From NCBI RefSeq assembly GCF_002224285.1, contig NZ_CP022436.1, positions 124,001 to 188,000 of the forward strand: a DNA stretch of 64,000 nucleotides. The letters run 5' to 3'. The notes under the pieces are model-generated. The model made no database searches, had not been told where the DNA came from, and saw nothing but the letters and a program-made list of their open reading frames with translations. The translations under genes and the position numbers were made by a program. Source of the stretch: Arthrobacter sp. YN. Lineage in GTDB: Bacteria > Actinomycetota > Actinomycetes > Actinomycetales > Micrococcaceae. Below, in pieces: positions 42,872 through 52,447 of the stretch. Numbering within the stretch: the stretch's first letter is position 1; every line of letters begins with the position of its first letter.

Positions 42872-43848
42872 CCGAATATCCCTCCGACAAAGTTTCCGAC
42901 TGACTTGGCGGCGTCACTGACCCCGTCTGCCACCTTACTGCCTGCGTCCTTGACGAAGCCCGTCACTTCCTTGGCGCCATCGGCGATGTAGCTGCCGGGG
43001 TTGCGTGCGAAGTTGCTGATGGAGTCCCAGTTGTCGGCTACGAGGTTGCCCAGCGCCCAGGCGCCGGCAACGATGCCCGCCCCGATCACGATCGGGGCGC
43101 CGATCGGCCCCAGCAAGGCTGCGCCGCCGGCTGTCATGAGCATGATGCTGCCAACGCCACCCACCACGGACAGGCCGCCGGCAACGCGGTCGCCGGTGCC
43201 GCGCCAGCCGTCGTGCTGGGGGTTGATCATGTCGCTGATGCCGCCCACAATGTTCAACGGTGCCGCCAGCGCCCCGGCCACGCGGAGGCCCTTGGAGAAC
43301 TTGCTGGCGTCCTGGAACGCCTGGCTGTAGGGGATGTTGGCTTTGAGGTCGGTGAGGACGTCAGTGACTTTCCCACCGTTGCGCAGCGCGGTCATGGCGT
43401 CGCGGACAACCGTTCCGCCGGCCCGCCAGTTGGTCAGGACCTCGCGGGTCTTCACCCATTCCGTGTTGCCAAGCTTGAGGTACTTGTAGGCCGTCCACAG
43501 CGGGGCAGCCAAACCCTTGACGCCCATCGCCGTGTCATAGACGTCCTTGAGGACACCCACCGACGAGCCCGAGCCATCGTTGTGGCTGGCGAACTCCTGC
43601 TGGTTGGCGTGCTTCTTCAGCTGGCTGGCATTTTCGCGCAGCATGGTGGCGGCCTTGACCAGGCTCTGCCGGTGCTGGGAGTTCCAATCGCCCTTGAAGA
43701 CCGTAGCGTCCCGGCCCTGCCACGCTGTTGTGGAATTGATGGCGTTGGACAACTGCGTGCTTTGCAGGCTGATGGCGTCGGCAGCTTTGCCCATCACGCC
43801 GGCCAGACTGCGAAGCTGCGTGATGTCCGCGCCGTAGAACCCAGCCAT
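42868..43848 (-). CDS. Large WXG100-type protein with hydrophobic C-terminal half
   Basis: The 326 residues begin with a WXG100-like helical hairpin: residues 1-90 with a W-x-G turn in TTAWQGRDATVFKGDW. After a linker, residues 190-290 contain long glycine/alanine-rich hydrophobic stretches (AGGLSVVGGVGSIMLMTAGG, PIVIGAGIVAGAWALG) that look membrane-inserting, ending in an amphipathic tail (FVKDAGSKVADGVSDAAKS). The start at 43848 has AGGGGG 6 nt upstream; the frame open to 44124 crosses a terminator and is rejected. It is the first gene of a four-gene operon. No secretion ATPase is present. Confidence 0.75.
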   Translation of the reverse strand: MAGFYGADITQLRSLAGVMGKAADAISLQSTQLSNAINSTTAWQGRDATVFKGDWNSQHRQSLVKAATMLRENASQLKKHANQQEFASHNDGSGSSVGVLKDVYDTAMGVKGLAAPLWTAYKYLKLGNTEWVKTREVLTNWRAGGTVVRDAMTALRNGGKVTDVLTDLKANIPYSQAFQDASKFSKGLRVAGALAAPLNIVGGISDMINPQHDGWRGTGDRVAGGLSVVGGVGSIMLMTAGGAALLGPIGAPIVIGAGIVAGAWALGNLVADNWDSISNFARNPGSYIADGAKEVTGFVKDAGSKVADGVSDAAKSVGNFVGGIFG

Positions 43849-43963
43849 ATGAACCCCCTGTGTAAGGCATCGAAAAGTCTCGTCCCAGCCTAAGCGGACC
43901 CGGGAGCTACCGCGATGGGGAGACATGCCCATGTGCACAACCCGGGCAAGAGACGTTAAAGAA

Positions 43964-44010
43964 CGACGGCGGCTGGTGCGGTTCGCAGTGAACCGCACCA
44001 GCCGCCGTCG
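43964..44010 (-). terminator. Long hairpin terminator of ppa
   Basis: Perfect 21-bp arms with a 5-nt loop, located 24 bp downstream of the ppa stop on the minus strand; it also separates ppa from the WXG100 operon. Confidence 0.85.
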
Positions 44011-44033
44011 GGCATCACGCGAAGGACTAAGCC

Positions 44034-44522
44034 CTAGTGTGCTGCCGGAACGTAGCGCTTGATGGAAGCTTCCAGCTCGGCTTCGGCAGCGGCGCGGTCG
44101 CCCCAGCCCTCGGCCTTGACCCACTTGCCGGGCTCCAGGTCCTTGTAGCGCGTGAAGAAGTGCTCGATTTCCTTGATCAGGAATTCGCTGACGTCGCTGA
44201 CTTCCTGGATGTGGTCGAAGCGTGCGTCAACGGGGACGCAGAGGACCTTGGCGTCTCCGCCGCCGTCGTCGGTCATGTTGAAGACGCCGATGGGGCGGGA
44301 TTCAACGATGACGCCCGGGTGGAGGTCGAAGTCCTGCAGGAGCACCAGTGCGTCCAGCGGATCGCCGTCTTCGCCCAGGGTGTTCTCGAAGAAACCGTAG
44401 TGCGTTGGGTACTGCATGGAGGTGAACAGGACGCGGTCCAGGCGGACACGGCCGGTTTCGTGGTCAACTTCGTACTTGACGCGCGATCCCTTGGGGATCT
44501 CGATGGTCACGTCGTGCTTCAT
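44034..44522 (-). CDS. ppa: Inorganic pyrophosphatase
   Basis: The 162 residues are a family I soluble pyrophosphatase. Its metal and phosphate-binding residues appear in order: the YEVDHETG strand, [24 protein letters not shown] (with the essential DGDPLD) and [14 protein letters not shown]. It hydrolyses pyrophosphate and pulls biosynthetic reactions forward. AAGGAG precedes the ATG. It is divergent from the carboxypeptidase gene across a 209-bp gap. Confidence 0.96.
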   Translation of the reverse strand: MKHDVTIEIPKGSRVKYEVDHETGRVRLDRVLFTSMQYPTHYGFFENTLGEDGDPLDALVLLQDFDLHPGVIVESRPIGVFNMTDDGGGDAKVLCVPVDARFDHIQEVSDVSEFLIKEIEHFFTRYKDLEPGKWVKAEGWGDRAAAEAELEASIKRYVPAAH

Positions 44523-44731
44523 GGAATGCTCCTTGACGGGTGTGGGTGGGGCGTCGCTCCGCCGAAGCGGCCGTCACGGGTGACGGTGCCTCAGGCAGGC
44601 TGCTTAGCCCGGGGCTGGCGGCAGGCAAAAGGACAGCCGGTGCCGCCGACTACTATTGAGGATATAGCGAGAGACCCGGGTTTCTTGAACCGGCGGGGAC
44701 ATTCCAGGACTGACAGGACCAAGCAACTTCC

Positions 44732-46177
44732 ATGATGGGCGTTAAAAACGGGGGTGCCCGCTGGGTATCTGCGGCGTGGGGGCGCTTGAAATGGCCGTTG
44801 CTGTTGGCCGGAGTCCTGCTGTGCCTCGGTGCCGTGGTGGTGGCCGGTATGGTGCCAGGCCTGCTGACCATGCCCAAGCCGTCCCCTTCGGTTCCCGCCT
44901 GGCAGCAGGAGCCGGACCGCTTGGCTGACGTCAGCGGAGTGCTTCCTCTGGACGCCGATGCTCCCCTTCCCGTGCCCGCTGAAGTTGCCCGGCAGCTTGA
45001 TGCCACGCTGAAACCGGCGGGCGGGGGCAGTATCAGTGGCATGGTGATGGACGCTTCCACCGGCAAGGTCCTCTTTGACCGCGACGCCAACGCCAACCGG
45101 ATCCCGGCCTCCAATATGAAGTTGCTGACCGCCGTGTCTGCGCTGAAAGCCCTCGGCCCCGAGTCCCGCTTCACTACGCGCGTTCTCGCTTCCGATGACC
45201 CCTCCACCGTGGTGCTGACCGGAGGAGGGGACGTCCTGCTGGGTGCTTCCACGTCGGATCCGTCGGCTGTTCTTGGGCGCGCCGGTCTGGCTTCGCTGGC
45301 CTCGGATACTGCGGCGGCTTTGGCTGCGGCCGGCGTCAAGGGCCCGGTCACTGTGCAAGTGGACGATTCACTCTTCACCGGCGCACCCCTCAACCCCGCG
45401 TGGAGCCTGGACGACGTCGCCGCCGGCGAGACAGCACCGCTGTTTTCCCTCGCGTTGAACTCAGGCCGGTACGCTCCGGATGTCTTGACCGGTCCGCGCC
45501 CCCAGGATTCCGCCGTCACTACCGCCCAGGCGTTCGCCGAGCAGCTGGCGGCTGCCGGCGTTGCGGTGGGTCCCGGCGTCGAACGGGGCAAAGGCCTCCC
45601 CGCCAAGGTGCTGGCGGCCGCGGAATCGGCCACAGTCAGCGAACAGGTGGACCTCATGCTCGAGTCCTCAGACAACTTCCTCGCCGAGGCGCTGGGGCGG
45701 ATGACCGCCTTGGCTTCCGGTCAAAAAGCCACGTACGACGGCGCCACCGCGGCCGTGCGGCAACGGCTGGGGGAGTTGGGGATCGCCACCGATTCGATGC
45801 AGTTGGCCGACGTCTCGGGACTGGCCTTGGAAAACCAGGTCAGTGCCCGCCAGTTTGCCGAGGTGGTCCGTGCGATCACCAGCGGACCGGACCTCTCTCT
45901 GCGGACCGCGCTGGACGGGTTCCCGGTGGCCGGGCTGACCGGAACCCTGGATGACAGATACGTGGACGCCTCTACCGCGGAGGGCGCCGGACTGGTCCGG
46001 GCCAAGACGGGGACGCTCAATACGGTGATCGCCCTGAGCGGATACGTGGTGGACGCCGACGGGCGGTTGTTGGTGTTCTCCTTCATCGGCAACGACCTTG
46101 AACCGGGGGCTGCTGCCAATAAGGTGGCCATGGACCGGTCGGCGTCGGTGTTGGCCTCGTGCGGTTGCCGGGGCTGA
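44732..46177 (+). CDS. dacB: D-alanyl-D-alanine carboxypeptidase/endopeptidase (PBP4 type)
   Basis: A class C penicillin-binding protein of 481 residues. An N-terminal membrane anchor (about 16-38) exports the enzyme. The active-site triad motifs are in order: SxxK in ASNMKLLTAVSAL, SxN in SSDNFLAEALGRM, and KTG in RAKTGTLNTVIALSGYV. Residues 150-290 form the inserted domain of PBP4/DacB. It trims D-Ala and cuts cross-links of peptidoglycan outside the membrane. ATG 44732 and 44735 are both possible. A DUF2342 gene follows after 52 bp. Confidence 0.93.
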   Translation: MMGVKNGGARWVSAAWGRLKWPLLLAGVLLCLGAVVVAGMVPGLLTMPKPSPSVPAWQQEPDRLADVSGVLPLDADAPLPVPAEVARQLDATLKPAGGGSISGMVMDASTGKVLFDRDANANRIPASNMKLLTAVSALKALGPESRFTTRVLASDDPSTVVLTGGGDVLLGASTSDPSAVLGRAGLASLASDTAAALAAAGVKGPVTVQVDDSLFTGAPLNPAWSLDDVAAGETAPLFSLALNSGRYAPDVLTGPRPQDSAVTTAQAFAEQLAAAGVAVGPGVERGKGLPAKVLAAAESATVSEQVDLMLESSDNFLAEALGRMTALASGQKATYDGATAAVRQRLGELGIATDSMQLADVSGLALENQVSARQFAEVVRAITSGPDLSLRTALDGFPVAGLTGTLDDRYVDASTAEGAGLVRAKTGTLNTVIALSGYVVDADGRLLVFSFIGNDLEPGAAANKVAMDRSASVLASCGCRG

Positions 46178-46229
46178 ATGCTCCGCGTGGAGCGAACTTA
46201 AGGGCCCACTGTCAGTCTCGTGTGGTGTG

Positions 46230-47360
46230 ATGGTTCGTATGGTGTCGACTGCCCGCGATTCGTCAGCAGGGGCCCCGTCCCTGATCAATTGGGACCTGGC
46301 CGCCTCTACGGCTGCCCGGCTTGCCCCTCCCGGTCCGGAGCTTAGCGCCGGGGAGATTGGCAAGGCGGTGGAGAACCTGCGCTTCAACGCGGATATCTCC
46401 GTCCCGCACGTCCACGACATCACCGGCTTGGACGCTGCCCGGGATCTGCGTGACTCGCACGTCCTGGTGGTGGACCGCGCGTCTTGGTCCAAGGCCAATA
46501 CCCAGAGCTTCGCGGTGATGCTCCAACCCGCGTTGAAAACGATGCTGGACAGCCGCAGCGGAGTGTCCATGACCCCAGCCGCAGCCGCTGCCAGCGGTGC
46601 CATCACCGGCACCCAGCTTGGCGCTGTGCTGGCCTTCCTTTCCAGCAAGGTCCTGGGCCAGTACGATCCCTTTGCTGCCCTGGCCCCTGGGTCCAACGTT
46701 CCGCCGGGCGGCCGGCTCCTGCTCGTAGCGCCCAACATCATCTCCGTGGAGCGCGAACTCAACGTCCACCCCGACGACTTCCGCCTCTGGGTCTGCCTGC
46801 ATGAACAAACACACCGCGTGCAATTCGCTGCGGCGCCGTGGCTCCGGCACCACATGCTCGACGAAATCGAGAAGCTCAGCGGCAACCTCCTGGGCAACAT
46901 GGACTCCCTGGTGGAACGTGCTGGTGCGGTGGCCAAGTCCCTGCGCGACCGCACTCCCTCAGACAAGACTCCGGGCCGCGGCGCCATCCTGGACCTCCTC
47001 CAGAACCCTGAGGAGAAGGCGTCCCTGTCCCACATCACGGCCGTCATGAGCCTCCTCGAGGGCCACGCCAACGTGGTGATGGATGCCGTTGATTCGAGCA
47101 TCGTTCCCTCGGTGAAGACCATCCGCCAGCGCTTCAACGAGCGCGGCAAGGACCGCGGCGTGGTGGAGAAGTTCATCCGCAACCTCCTCGGCCTGGATGC
47201 CAAGATGCGCCAGTACACCGATGGCGCCAAGTTCGTGCGCGAAGTGGTTGCCGTGGCAGGCATGGAAGGGTTCAACCGGGTGTGGGAATCCGCCGAGTAC
47301 CTCCCCACCGAAGAAGAGATCCACAACTCCAAGCTGTGGCTTGAGCGGATGGGGCTTTGA
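46230..47360 (+). CDS. Zinc-dependent metalloprotease-like protein (DUF2342)
   Basis: The 376 residues match DUF2342, also called coenzyme F420 biosynthesis-associated protein. A zinc-protease HExxH-type motif is present as CLHEQTHRVQFAAAPWLRHH, and the second half carries LEGHANVVMDAVDSS. The protein is predicted to be cytoplasmic. Its gene is a regular neighbour of tilS and hpt in actinobacteria. The start may be ATG 46230 (GTG just before it is an alternative); the frame upstream to 46098 lies inside dacB. The next gene starts in an overlapping TTGA. Confidence 0.88.
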   Translation: MVRMVSTARDSSAGAPSLINWDLAASTAARLAPPGPELSAGEIGKAVENLRFNADISVPHVHDITGLDAARDLRDSHVLVVDRASWSKANTQSFAVMLQPALKTMLDSRSGVSMTPAAAAASGAITGTQLGAVLAFLSSKVLGQYDPFAALAPGSNVPPGGRLLLVAPNIISVERELNVHPDDFRLWVCLHEQTHRVQFAAAPWLRHHMLDEIEKLSGNLLGNMDSLVERAGAVAKSLRDRTPSDKTPGRGAILDLLQNPEEKASLSHITAVMSLLEGHANVVMDAVDSSIVPSVKTIRQRFNERGKDRGVVEKFIRNLLGLDAKMRQYTDGAKFVREVVAVAGMEGFNRVWESAEYLPTEEEIHNSKLWLERMGL

Positions 47361-48547
47361 GCGTTCCTTCCGGTTCCGCCTTTGGCTCCGGATTCGATTC
47401 CGCTGCCGGTCCCGGCGGTAAGGGTCGACGGCGGCCCGGGCGTCTTGCGCCGGTCGTCGGCAAGGCACGCAAACAGTTGCAGAACGCCTTGGCCTCCGCG
47501 GGTTACCCCCAGCGGGTGCTCGTAGCCTGCAGCGGTGGGCCGGATTCGTTGGCTTTGGCAGCCATAGCCGCGTACTTCGGCCGGCGTGGCCACGTCGATG
47601 GTCATCCGGTAGCTGTTGCCGGTGTGGTGGTGGATCATCAGTTGCAGCCAGGTTCTGCAGAGGTCGCCTCCCGGACTGCCGCGGTGTTGCGCGATCTGGG
47701 TCTGTCTCCGGTGGAAGTGCGCGCTGTGGAAGTCGCGGCCACTGGGTTCGGCCCCGAGGCTGCGGCCAGGGATGCCCGCCATGCTGCGTTGGAATCTGCT
47801 GCTGAGGACCTGGAATGTGATGCGATCCTTCTGGGCCACACCCTGGACGACCAGGCCGAGCAGGTGTTGCTGGGCTTGGCCCGTGGTTCAGGGACTCGAT
47901 CCTTGGCGGGGATGAGGCCTGCCCGTGGTCGCCTTCTCCGCCCCTTCCTGGGCCTTCGCAGAGCCGAGACCGTGGAAATCTGCGAGGTCGAGGAACTTTC
48001 CCCTTGGCACGATCCCAGCAACGCCGACCCGTCCTTTGCCAGGTCCCGGACCCGAGTGGAAGTCATGCCTGTCCTGGAAGAGAAGCTGGGGCCGGGGGTC
48101 GCTGAGTCGCTTGCCCGGACCGCCGCAATCCTGCAGCAGGACGCCGATTTCCTTGAAGATCTGGCCAACGAGACCTATCTCTCACTTGTCCAGCGCGAAG
48201 ACGGCGACGCATGGCTTCCCGAAGACGCCGTACGTGAGCTGCCGGCAGCGCTCAGGTTCCGTGTCATCGCGAAGGCTGCCGCCGACGTCGGGGGTCAACA
48301 ACCCGGCTACGGGCGCCTCCAAGCTGCGGAAGCGCTGCTTCGACGCCAAGGGTCAGCCGGGCCTGTGGAACTCCCCGGCCACGTCAGTGTTTACCGTTTG
48401 TCCCTCAGCGATTTGGAGCATGAGCGTTCGGTGTCCGCCGGCGCTCCGGCTGCCAGTAGTGCGCGTGATTCGGCCGGCGCCGGTCCCCGCGAAGCCGCGC
48501 GCTGTGGGAAGCTAGTATTCCGGCATCAGAAACCGTCCCAACAGTAG
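47357..48547 (+). CDS. tilS: tRNA(Ile)-lysidine synthase
   Basis: Modifies the wobble C34 of tRNA-Ile(CAU) to lysidine so that it reads AUA; essential in most bacteria. The 396 residues hold the ATP-pyrophosphatase loop [18 protein letters not shown] at about residue 55, the conserved [19 protein letters not shown] and the C-terminal substrate-binding domains. The first 35 residues are a Gly/Ser/Arg-rich tail. Start is the TTG overlapping the previous stop. It precedes hpt by 31 bp, as in many actinobacteria. Confidence 0.95.
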   Translation: MSVPSGSAFGSGFDSAAGPGGKGRRRPGRLAPVVGKARKQLQNALASAGYPQRVLVACSGGPDSLALAAIAAYFGRRGHVDGHPVAVAGVVVDHQLQPGSAEVASRTAAVLRDLGLSPVEVRAVEVAATGFGPEAAARDARHAALESAAEDLECDAILLGHTLDDQAEQVLLGLARGSGTRSLAGMRPARGRLLRPFLGLRRAETVEICEVEELSPWHDPSNADPSFARSRTRVEVMPVLEEKLGPGVAESLARTAAILQQDADFLEDLANETYLSLVQREDGDAWLPEDAVRELPAALRFRVIAKAAADVGGQQPGYGRLQAAEALLRRQGSAGPVELPGHVSVYRLSLSDLEHERSVSAGAPAASSARDSAGAGPREAARCGKLVFRHQKPSQQ

Positions 48548-48578
48548 CCGCACCCGAGCATCAAAACAGGAGCCATTG

Positions 48579-49130
48579 GTGGATTCAAACGACGTCCAGG
48601 CAGATCTCAAGCACGTTCTTTACACCAAAGAGCAGATCCAAACGCGCATCGCGGAACTCGCAGCGCAGATCGACAAGGACTACGAGGGCCGCGACATCTT
48701 GGTCGTCGGTGTCCTCAAGGGTGCTGTCATGGTCATGGCTGACCTGGCGCGCGCACTGCACAGCCATGTCAGCATGGACTGGATGGCTGTCTCGTCCTAC
48801 GGTTCCGGTACCCAGTCTTCCGGCGTTGTCCGGATCCTCAAGGACCTCGACACCGACCTCATGGGCAAGGACGTCCTGATTGTTGAGGACATCATCGATT
48901 CCGGACTGACCCTTTCCTGGCTCAAGTCCAACCTCGAGTCCCGTGGCACGGCCAGCGTCGAGATCTGCACGGCCTTCCGCAAGCCGACCGCCGCGAAGGT
49001 GGAGATCGACGTTAAGTACGTTGGCTACGACATCCCCAACGAGTTCGTGGTGGGCTACGGCCTCGACTACGCCGAAAAGTACCGCAACCTCGACTTCGTG
49101 GGCACCTTGGCCCCGCACGTTTACGAGTAA
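48579..49130 (+). CDS. hpt: Hypoxanthine phosphoribosyltransferase
   Basis: Salvages hypoxanthine and guanine using PRPP. The 183 residues carry the PRPP-binding loop [17 protein letters not shown] and the characteristic [14 protein letters not shown] and [23 protein letters not shown] is 6 nt before the GTG at 48579; a TTG at 48576 is one codon earlier. In this genus the gene sits between tilS and ftsH, here with an inserted lipoprotein gene downstream. Confidence 0.94.
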   Translation: MDSNDVQADLKHVLYTKEQIQTRIAELAAQIDKDYEGRDILVVGVLKGAVMVMADLARALHSHVSMDWMAVSSYGSGTQSSGVVRILKDLDTDLMGKDVLIVEDIIDSGLTLSWLKSNLESRGTASVEICTAFRKPTAAKVEIDVKYVGYDIPNEFVVGYGLDYAEKYRNLDFVGTLAPHVYE

Positions 49131-49198
49131 GCGCTCTTCTTCGCTTCACGCCGCCGCGCCCTTTTCCGCTCTTTGCACCTGTAACCTCTGGTGCGTGT

Positions 49199-49257
49199 GG
49201 CGGGTGTGGGTGCGGTGTTTGCGTTTATGGGGTGCGCCCGGCGGGTGTGGGTGCGGT
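49199..49257 (+). repeat. 18-bp direct repeats upstream of the lipoprotein gene
   Basis: GGCGGGTGTGGGTGCGGT occurs at 49199-49216 and again at 49240-49257, 41 bp apart start to start. The strand is G/T-rich like the region ahead of the rRNA operon. Confidence 0.8.
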
Positions 49258-49309
49258 TGTTGGGTTCCTGAACCTGCCGCCGCGCCAACCCCTCGCGCTA
49301 AACTGGACC

Positions 49310-50128
49310 ATGACCGGTGCCCCTGCCCGTCTTCTGGCGTGGCTCGCCGTCATGGCGACTCTCCTCACGGCCTGCACTCCTGCGGTCGATCTCGCTGAGC
49401 CCGGTTCCGGTCAACCAATCGCGTCCGCTTCTGCTGCGCCGGCAACAGGCCACCTTGAAGCGGCCCCGTCACCGAGCGCCACAGAGACTCCTGTACCGCC
49501 GCAGCCCGCCCCTCCGCCCGCTGTGCCTCAGGCTTTTGCCCTGAACCTCTACCAAGAGGGTGACTTCGTCCCGCAGTACACCTTTGACTGGTGTGTGGCC
49601 GCGAGCATCCAAATGGCACACAACCTTATTGATGACACCAGAGGCGCAACCTGGGCGTCCTCCGCACAGCAAAGTGAGCTGTGGGAGATGGCCCGTGCGC
49701 GGTCATCGAATTCATTCAACGGTGCCAACCCCCGGGGCTGGGCGCAGGTGTTGACTGAGGTTGGATTGGGCCCTTACTCGGTGGTCAGCGTCGCAACCTA
49801 TGAGGACACGCTGCAGACGGCGGCGCGCGCCATAGCCGAAACAGGGCGACCGGTGGGGCTGGTCATGTGGAGCGGCCGGCATGCCTGGGTGATGAGTGGC
49901 TTTGAGTCCATGGGGGATCCCGCTCAGTTCCCGGAGTTCCAGGTAACGGGGATTCGTGTCCTGGATCCGCTCTATCCACACGGCAGTGGGCAGTGGGGCC
50001 CTTCTCCGGAGCCAAACAGTCTGCTTACGCCGGAACAGTTGGCCCCACAGTTTGTGGTCCGTGAGCCCCGGCGTTGGAGCACTGACCTGCCCGCTGGTTA
50101 TTTGCTGGTGCTTCCGGTCGCAGCCTGA
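49310..50128 (+). CDS. Putative lipoprotein with C39-like peptidase fold
   Basis: A 272-residue secreted lipoprotein. The signal ends in a lipobox with TLLTACTP, so Cys22 would be lipidated and the protein anchored outside the cell membrane. A Pro/Ala/Ser-rich linker runs to about residue 70. The mature domain resembles peptidase C39-like: DWCVAASIQMAHNLI with the presumed Cys and GRHAWVMSGFES with the His. Whether it is an active protease is unknown. It interrupts the usual hpt-ftsH neighbourhood and is flanked upstream by 18-bp direct repeats. Confidence 0.75.
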   Translation: MTGAPARLLAWLAVMATLLTACTPAVDLAEPGSGQPIASASAAPATGHLEAAPSPSATETPVPPQPAPPPAVPQAFALNLYQEGDFVPQYTFDWCVAASIQMAHNLIDDTRGATWASSAQQSELWEMARARSSNSFNGANPRGWAQVLTEVGLGPYSVVSVATYEDTLQTAARAIAETGRPVGLVMWSGRHAWVMSGFESMGDPAQFPEFQVTGIRVLDPLYPHGSGQWGPSPEPNSLLTPEQLAPQFVVREPRRWSTDLPAGYLLVLPVAA

Positions 50129-50339
50129 CCAAGCAGCATCGAGAGCACTCGGAAGTAACCAAGGTGGTGCCCTGCCCACCAAGCGTAAACCCCTGTCCCA
50201 GCGCCCTCGAGGCGAGTATCCTGTGTACGCCCAGAGGGAACTTTTGGACTTTCCGGTGCGTGAATTACTGGGAACGGTGTATAGCTTGAAACTGAAGCAG
50301 CACCACTCGCGCGCAGAAGTTGCGCCTTGCAGCACTACC

Positions 50340-50370
50340 AGGAGGGACGGGGCAAAACCCCGATCAGATG
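50340..50370 (+). promoter_or_regulatory. ftsH translation start with hairpin between Shine-Dalgarno and AUG
   Basis: AGGAGG (50340-50345) is 22 nt before the ATG at 50368, too far for normal initiation. Between them GGGG-CAAAA-CCCC (50349-50361) could form a hairpin that brings the spacing to about 9 nt. If the hairpin does not form, initiation may be poor, so temperature or a ligand could tune ftsH translation. An alternative TTG start at 50320 would place the AGGAGG inside the coding region. Confidence 0.5.
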
Positions 50371-52437
50371 AAAGCTAAGAGTTTCTTCAAGGGCCCGGGC
50401 ATCTGGATTGTTGTCGTCGTTGGCTTGCTCCTGGTGGCATTCGCAACACTGGCTCCGGGCGGTTCAACGCGCATTGACACCAAGGAAGGCCTGGAACTCC
50501 TTTCCCAAAGCGGGAAGGTTGAGCAGGCCAAGATTTTCGACGCCGAGAACCGCGTTGACCTGGTGCTTAAGGACAACCTGAACCTGGACGGCCAGGACAA
50601 GGGCAAGAACGTTCAGTTCTTCTACGTCACGGACCGTGGTCCGGATGTGGTGAAGGCAGTCACCAACGCCAACCCGGAAAAGGGCTTCACGGACCAGCCG
50701 ATCGAGAACAACTGGTTCTCCGGCCTGTTCTCGCTGCTCATCCCGGTGCTGCTCCTCGGTGTGCTGTTCTGGTTCCTGCTTTCCCGCATGCAGGGTGGCG
50801 GCTCCAAGGTGATGCAGTTCGGCAAGTCCAAGGCCAAGCTGGTCAATAAGGACATGCCGCAGGTGACCTTCTCTGACGTTGCCGGTGCTGACGAAGCTGT
50901 GGAAGAGCTCCAGGAAATCAAGGAGTTCCTCCAGGAACCGGCCAAGTTCCAGGCTGTTGGCGCCAAGATCCCCAAGGGCGTGCTGCTTTACGGTCCTCCA
51001 GGTACCGGTAAGACGCTGCTTGCCCGCGCTGTTGCCGGCGAAGCCGGCGTTCCCTTCTTCTCCATCTCCGGCTCGGACTTTGTTGAAATGTTCGTCGGCG
51101 TGGGTGCTTCCCGCGTCCGTGACTTGTTTGAGCAGGCCAAGGCCAGCTCTCCCGCCATCATCTTCGTGGATGAGATCGACGCCGTTGGACGTCACCGTGG
51201 CGCCGGTATCGGCGGCGGCAACGATGAGCGTGAGCAGACGCTGAACCAGCTCCTCGTGGAGATGGACGGCTTCGACGTCAAGACCAACGTCATCCTCATC
51301 GCTGCCACCAACCGCCCGGACGTCCTGGACCCCGCGTTGCTGCGCCCGGGCCGCTTCGACCGCCAGATCACCGTGGAAGCCCCGGATATGATCGGCCGCG
51401 AGCAGATCCTGAACGTTCACGCCAAGGGCAAGCCCATGGCGCAGGGGATCGACCTCAAGGCTGTCGCCAAGAAGACCCCGGGTTACACGGGTGCTGACCT
51501 GGCCAACGTCCTGAACGAGGCCGCACTTCTTACCGCGCGTTCCAACGCCAACCTGATTGACGACCGCGCCCTGGATGAGGCAATCGACCGTGTCATGGCC
51601 GGCCCGCAGAAGCGCAGCCGCGTCATGAAGGAACTTGAACGCAAGATCACCGCGTACCACGAAGGTGGGCACGCTTTGGTTGCCGCTGCTTTGCGCAACT
51701 CGGCACCGGTCACCAAGATCACCATCCTTCCCCGTGGCCGCGCACTCGGCTACACCATGGTGATTCCTGAGGACGACAAGTACTCGATCACCCGTAATGA
51801 ACTGCTGGACCAGATGGCCTATGCCATGGGCGGCCGCGTCGCTGAGGAAATCGTCTTCCACGACCCCTCCACCGGTGCTTCCAATGACATCGAGAAGGCA
51901 ACTTCCACGGCCCGCAAGATGGTCACGCAGTACGGCATGAGCGAACGCGTTGGCGCGGTCAAGCTGGGCCAGGGTGGCGGCGAGCCGTTCCTCGGCCGCG
52001 ACGCCGCACAGGAGCGCAACTTCTCCGACCAGATCGCCTACGTGGTGGACGAGGAAGTGCGCCGCCTCATTGACCAGGCCCACGACGAGGCCTACGCCAT
52101 CCTCACGGAAAACCGGGACGTCCTGGACCGTCTGGCACTGGAACTCCTGGAGCGGGAAACCTTGAACCAGGCTGAGATTGCCGAGATCTTCCACGACATC
52201 CGGAAGCGCGATTTCCGCGAGATCTGGCTGTCCAAGGAATCCCGTCCGGTCCAGTCCATCCCGCCCGTGGAAAGCCGGGCAGAAAAGGCTGAACGGGAAG
52301 CCCAGGAGGAAGCCAAGCAGGCGCGTCTGGACGAACCGCTGGACGTCGTCGCTCCGCATGCCCAGGGGGTCAGCAGCCAGGACTCCTTCCAGGCACCGCG
52401 ACCTGACGGCGGCAACGACTCCACGCATCACGGCTAA
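50368..52437 (+). CDS. ftsH: ATP-dependent zinc metalloprotease FtsH
   Basis: Membrane AAA+ protease that degrades damaged membrane proteins and regulatory factors. The 689-residue protein has two membrane helices (about 10-27 and 112-132) around an extracytoplasmic loop, a Walker [18 protein letters not shown], Walker [14 protein letters not shown], arginine finger segment [10 protein letters not shown], and the zinc site [14 protein letters not shown] (HEGGH in place of HEAGH). The C-terminal 80 residues are a charged, Ala/Glu-rich tail. It is followed closely by folE. Confidence 0.96.
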   Translation: MKAKSFFKGPGIWIVVVVGLLLVAFATLAPGGSTRIDTKEGLELLSQSGKVEQAKIFDAENRVDLVLKDNLNLDGQDKGKNVQFFYVTDRGPDVVKAVTNANPEKGFTDQPIENNWFSGLFSLLIPVLLLGVLFWFLLSRMQGGGSKVMQFGKSKAKLVNKDMPQVTFSDVAGADEAVEELQEIKEFLQEPAKFQAVGAKIPKGVLLYGPPGTGKTLLARAVAGEAGVPFFSISGSDFVEMFVGVGASRVRDLFEQAKASSPAIIFVDEIDAVGRHRGAGIGGGNDEREQTLNQLLVEMDGFDVKTNVILIAATNRPDVLDPALLRPGRFDRQITVEAPDMIGREQILNVHAKGKPMAQGIDLKAVAKKTPGYTGADLANVLNEAALLTARSNANLIDDRALDEAIDRVMAGPQKRSRVMKELERKITAYHEGGHALVAAALRNSAPVTKITILPRGRALGYTMVIPEDDKYSITRNELLDQMAYAMGGRVAEEIVFHDPSTGASNDIEKATSTARKMVTQYGMSERVGAVKLGQGGGEPFLGRDAAQERNFSDQIAYVVDEEVRRLIDQAHDEAYAILTENRDVLDRLALELLERETLNQAEIAEIFHDIRKRDFREIWLSKESRPVQSIPPVESRAEKAEREAQEEAKQARLDEPLDVVAPHAQGVSSQDSFQAPRPDGGNDSTHHG

Positions 52438-52447
52438 GCTATCTGCC

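Noticed and set aside
43849..44124. Upstream extension of the WXG100-type protein to 44124
   Set aside because: It runs across the ppa terminator and lacks WXG100 character; AGGGGG marks the start at 43848.
45668..47839. 723-codon frame opposite dacB, the DUF2342 gene and tilS
   Set aside because: It spans three well-supported genes and has antisense composition.
50464..52431. 655-codon frame opposite ftsH
   Set aside because: It is a GC-bias shadow of a certain gene, without a known domain.
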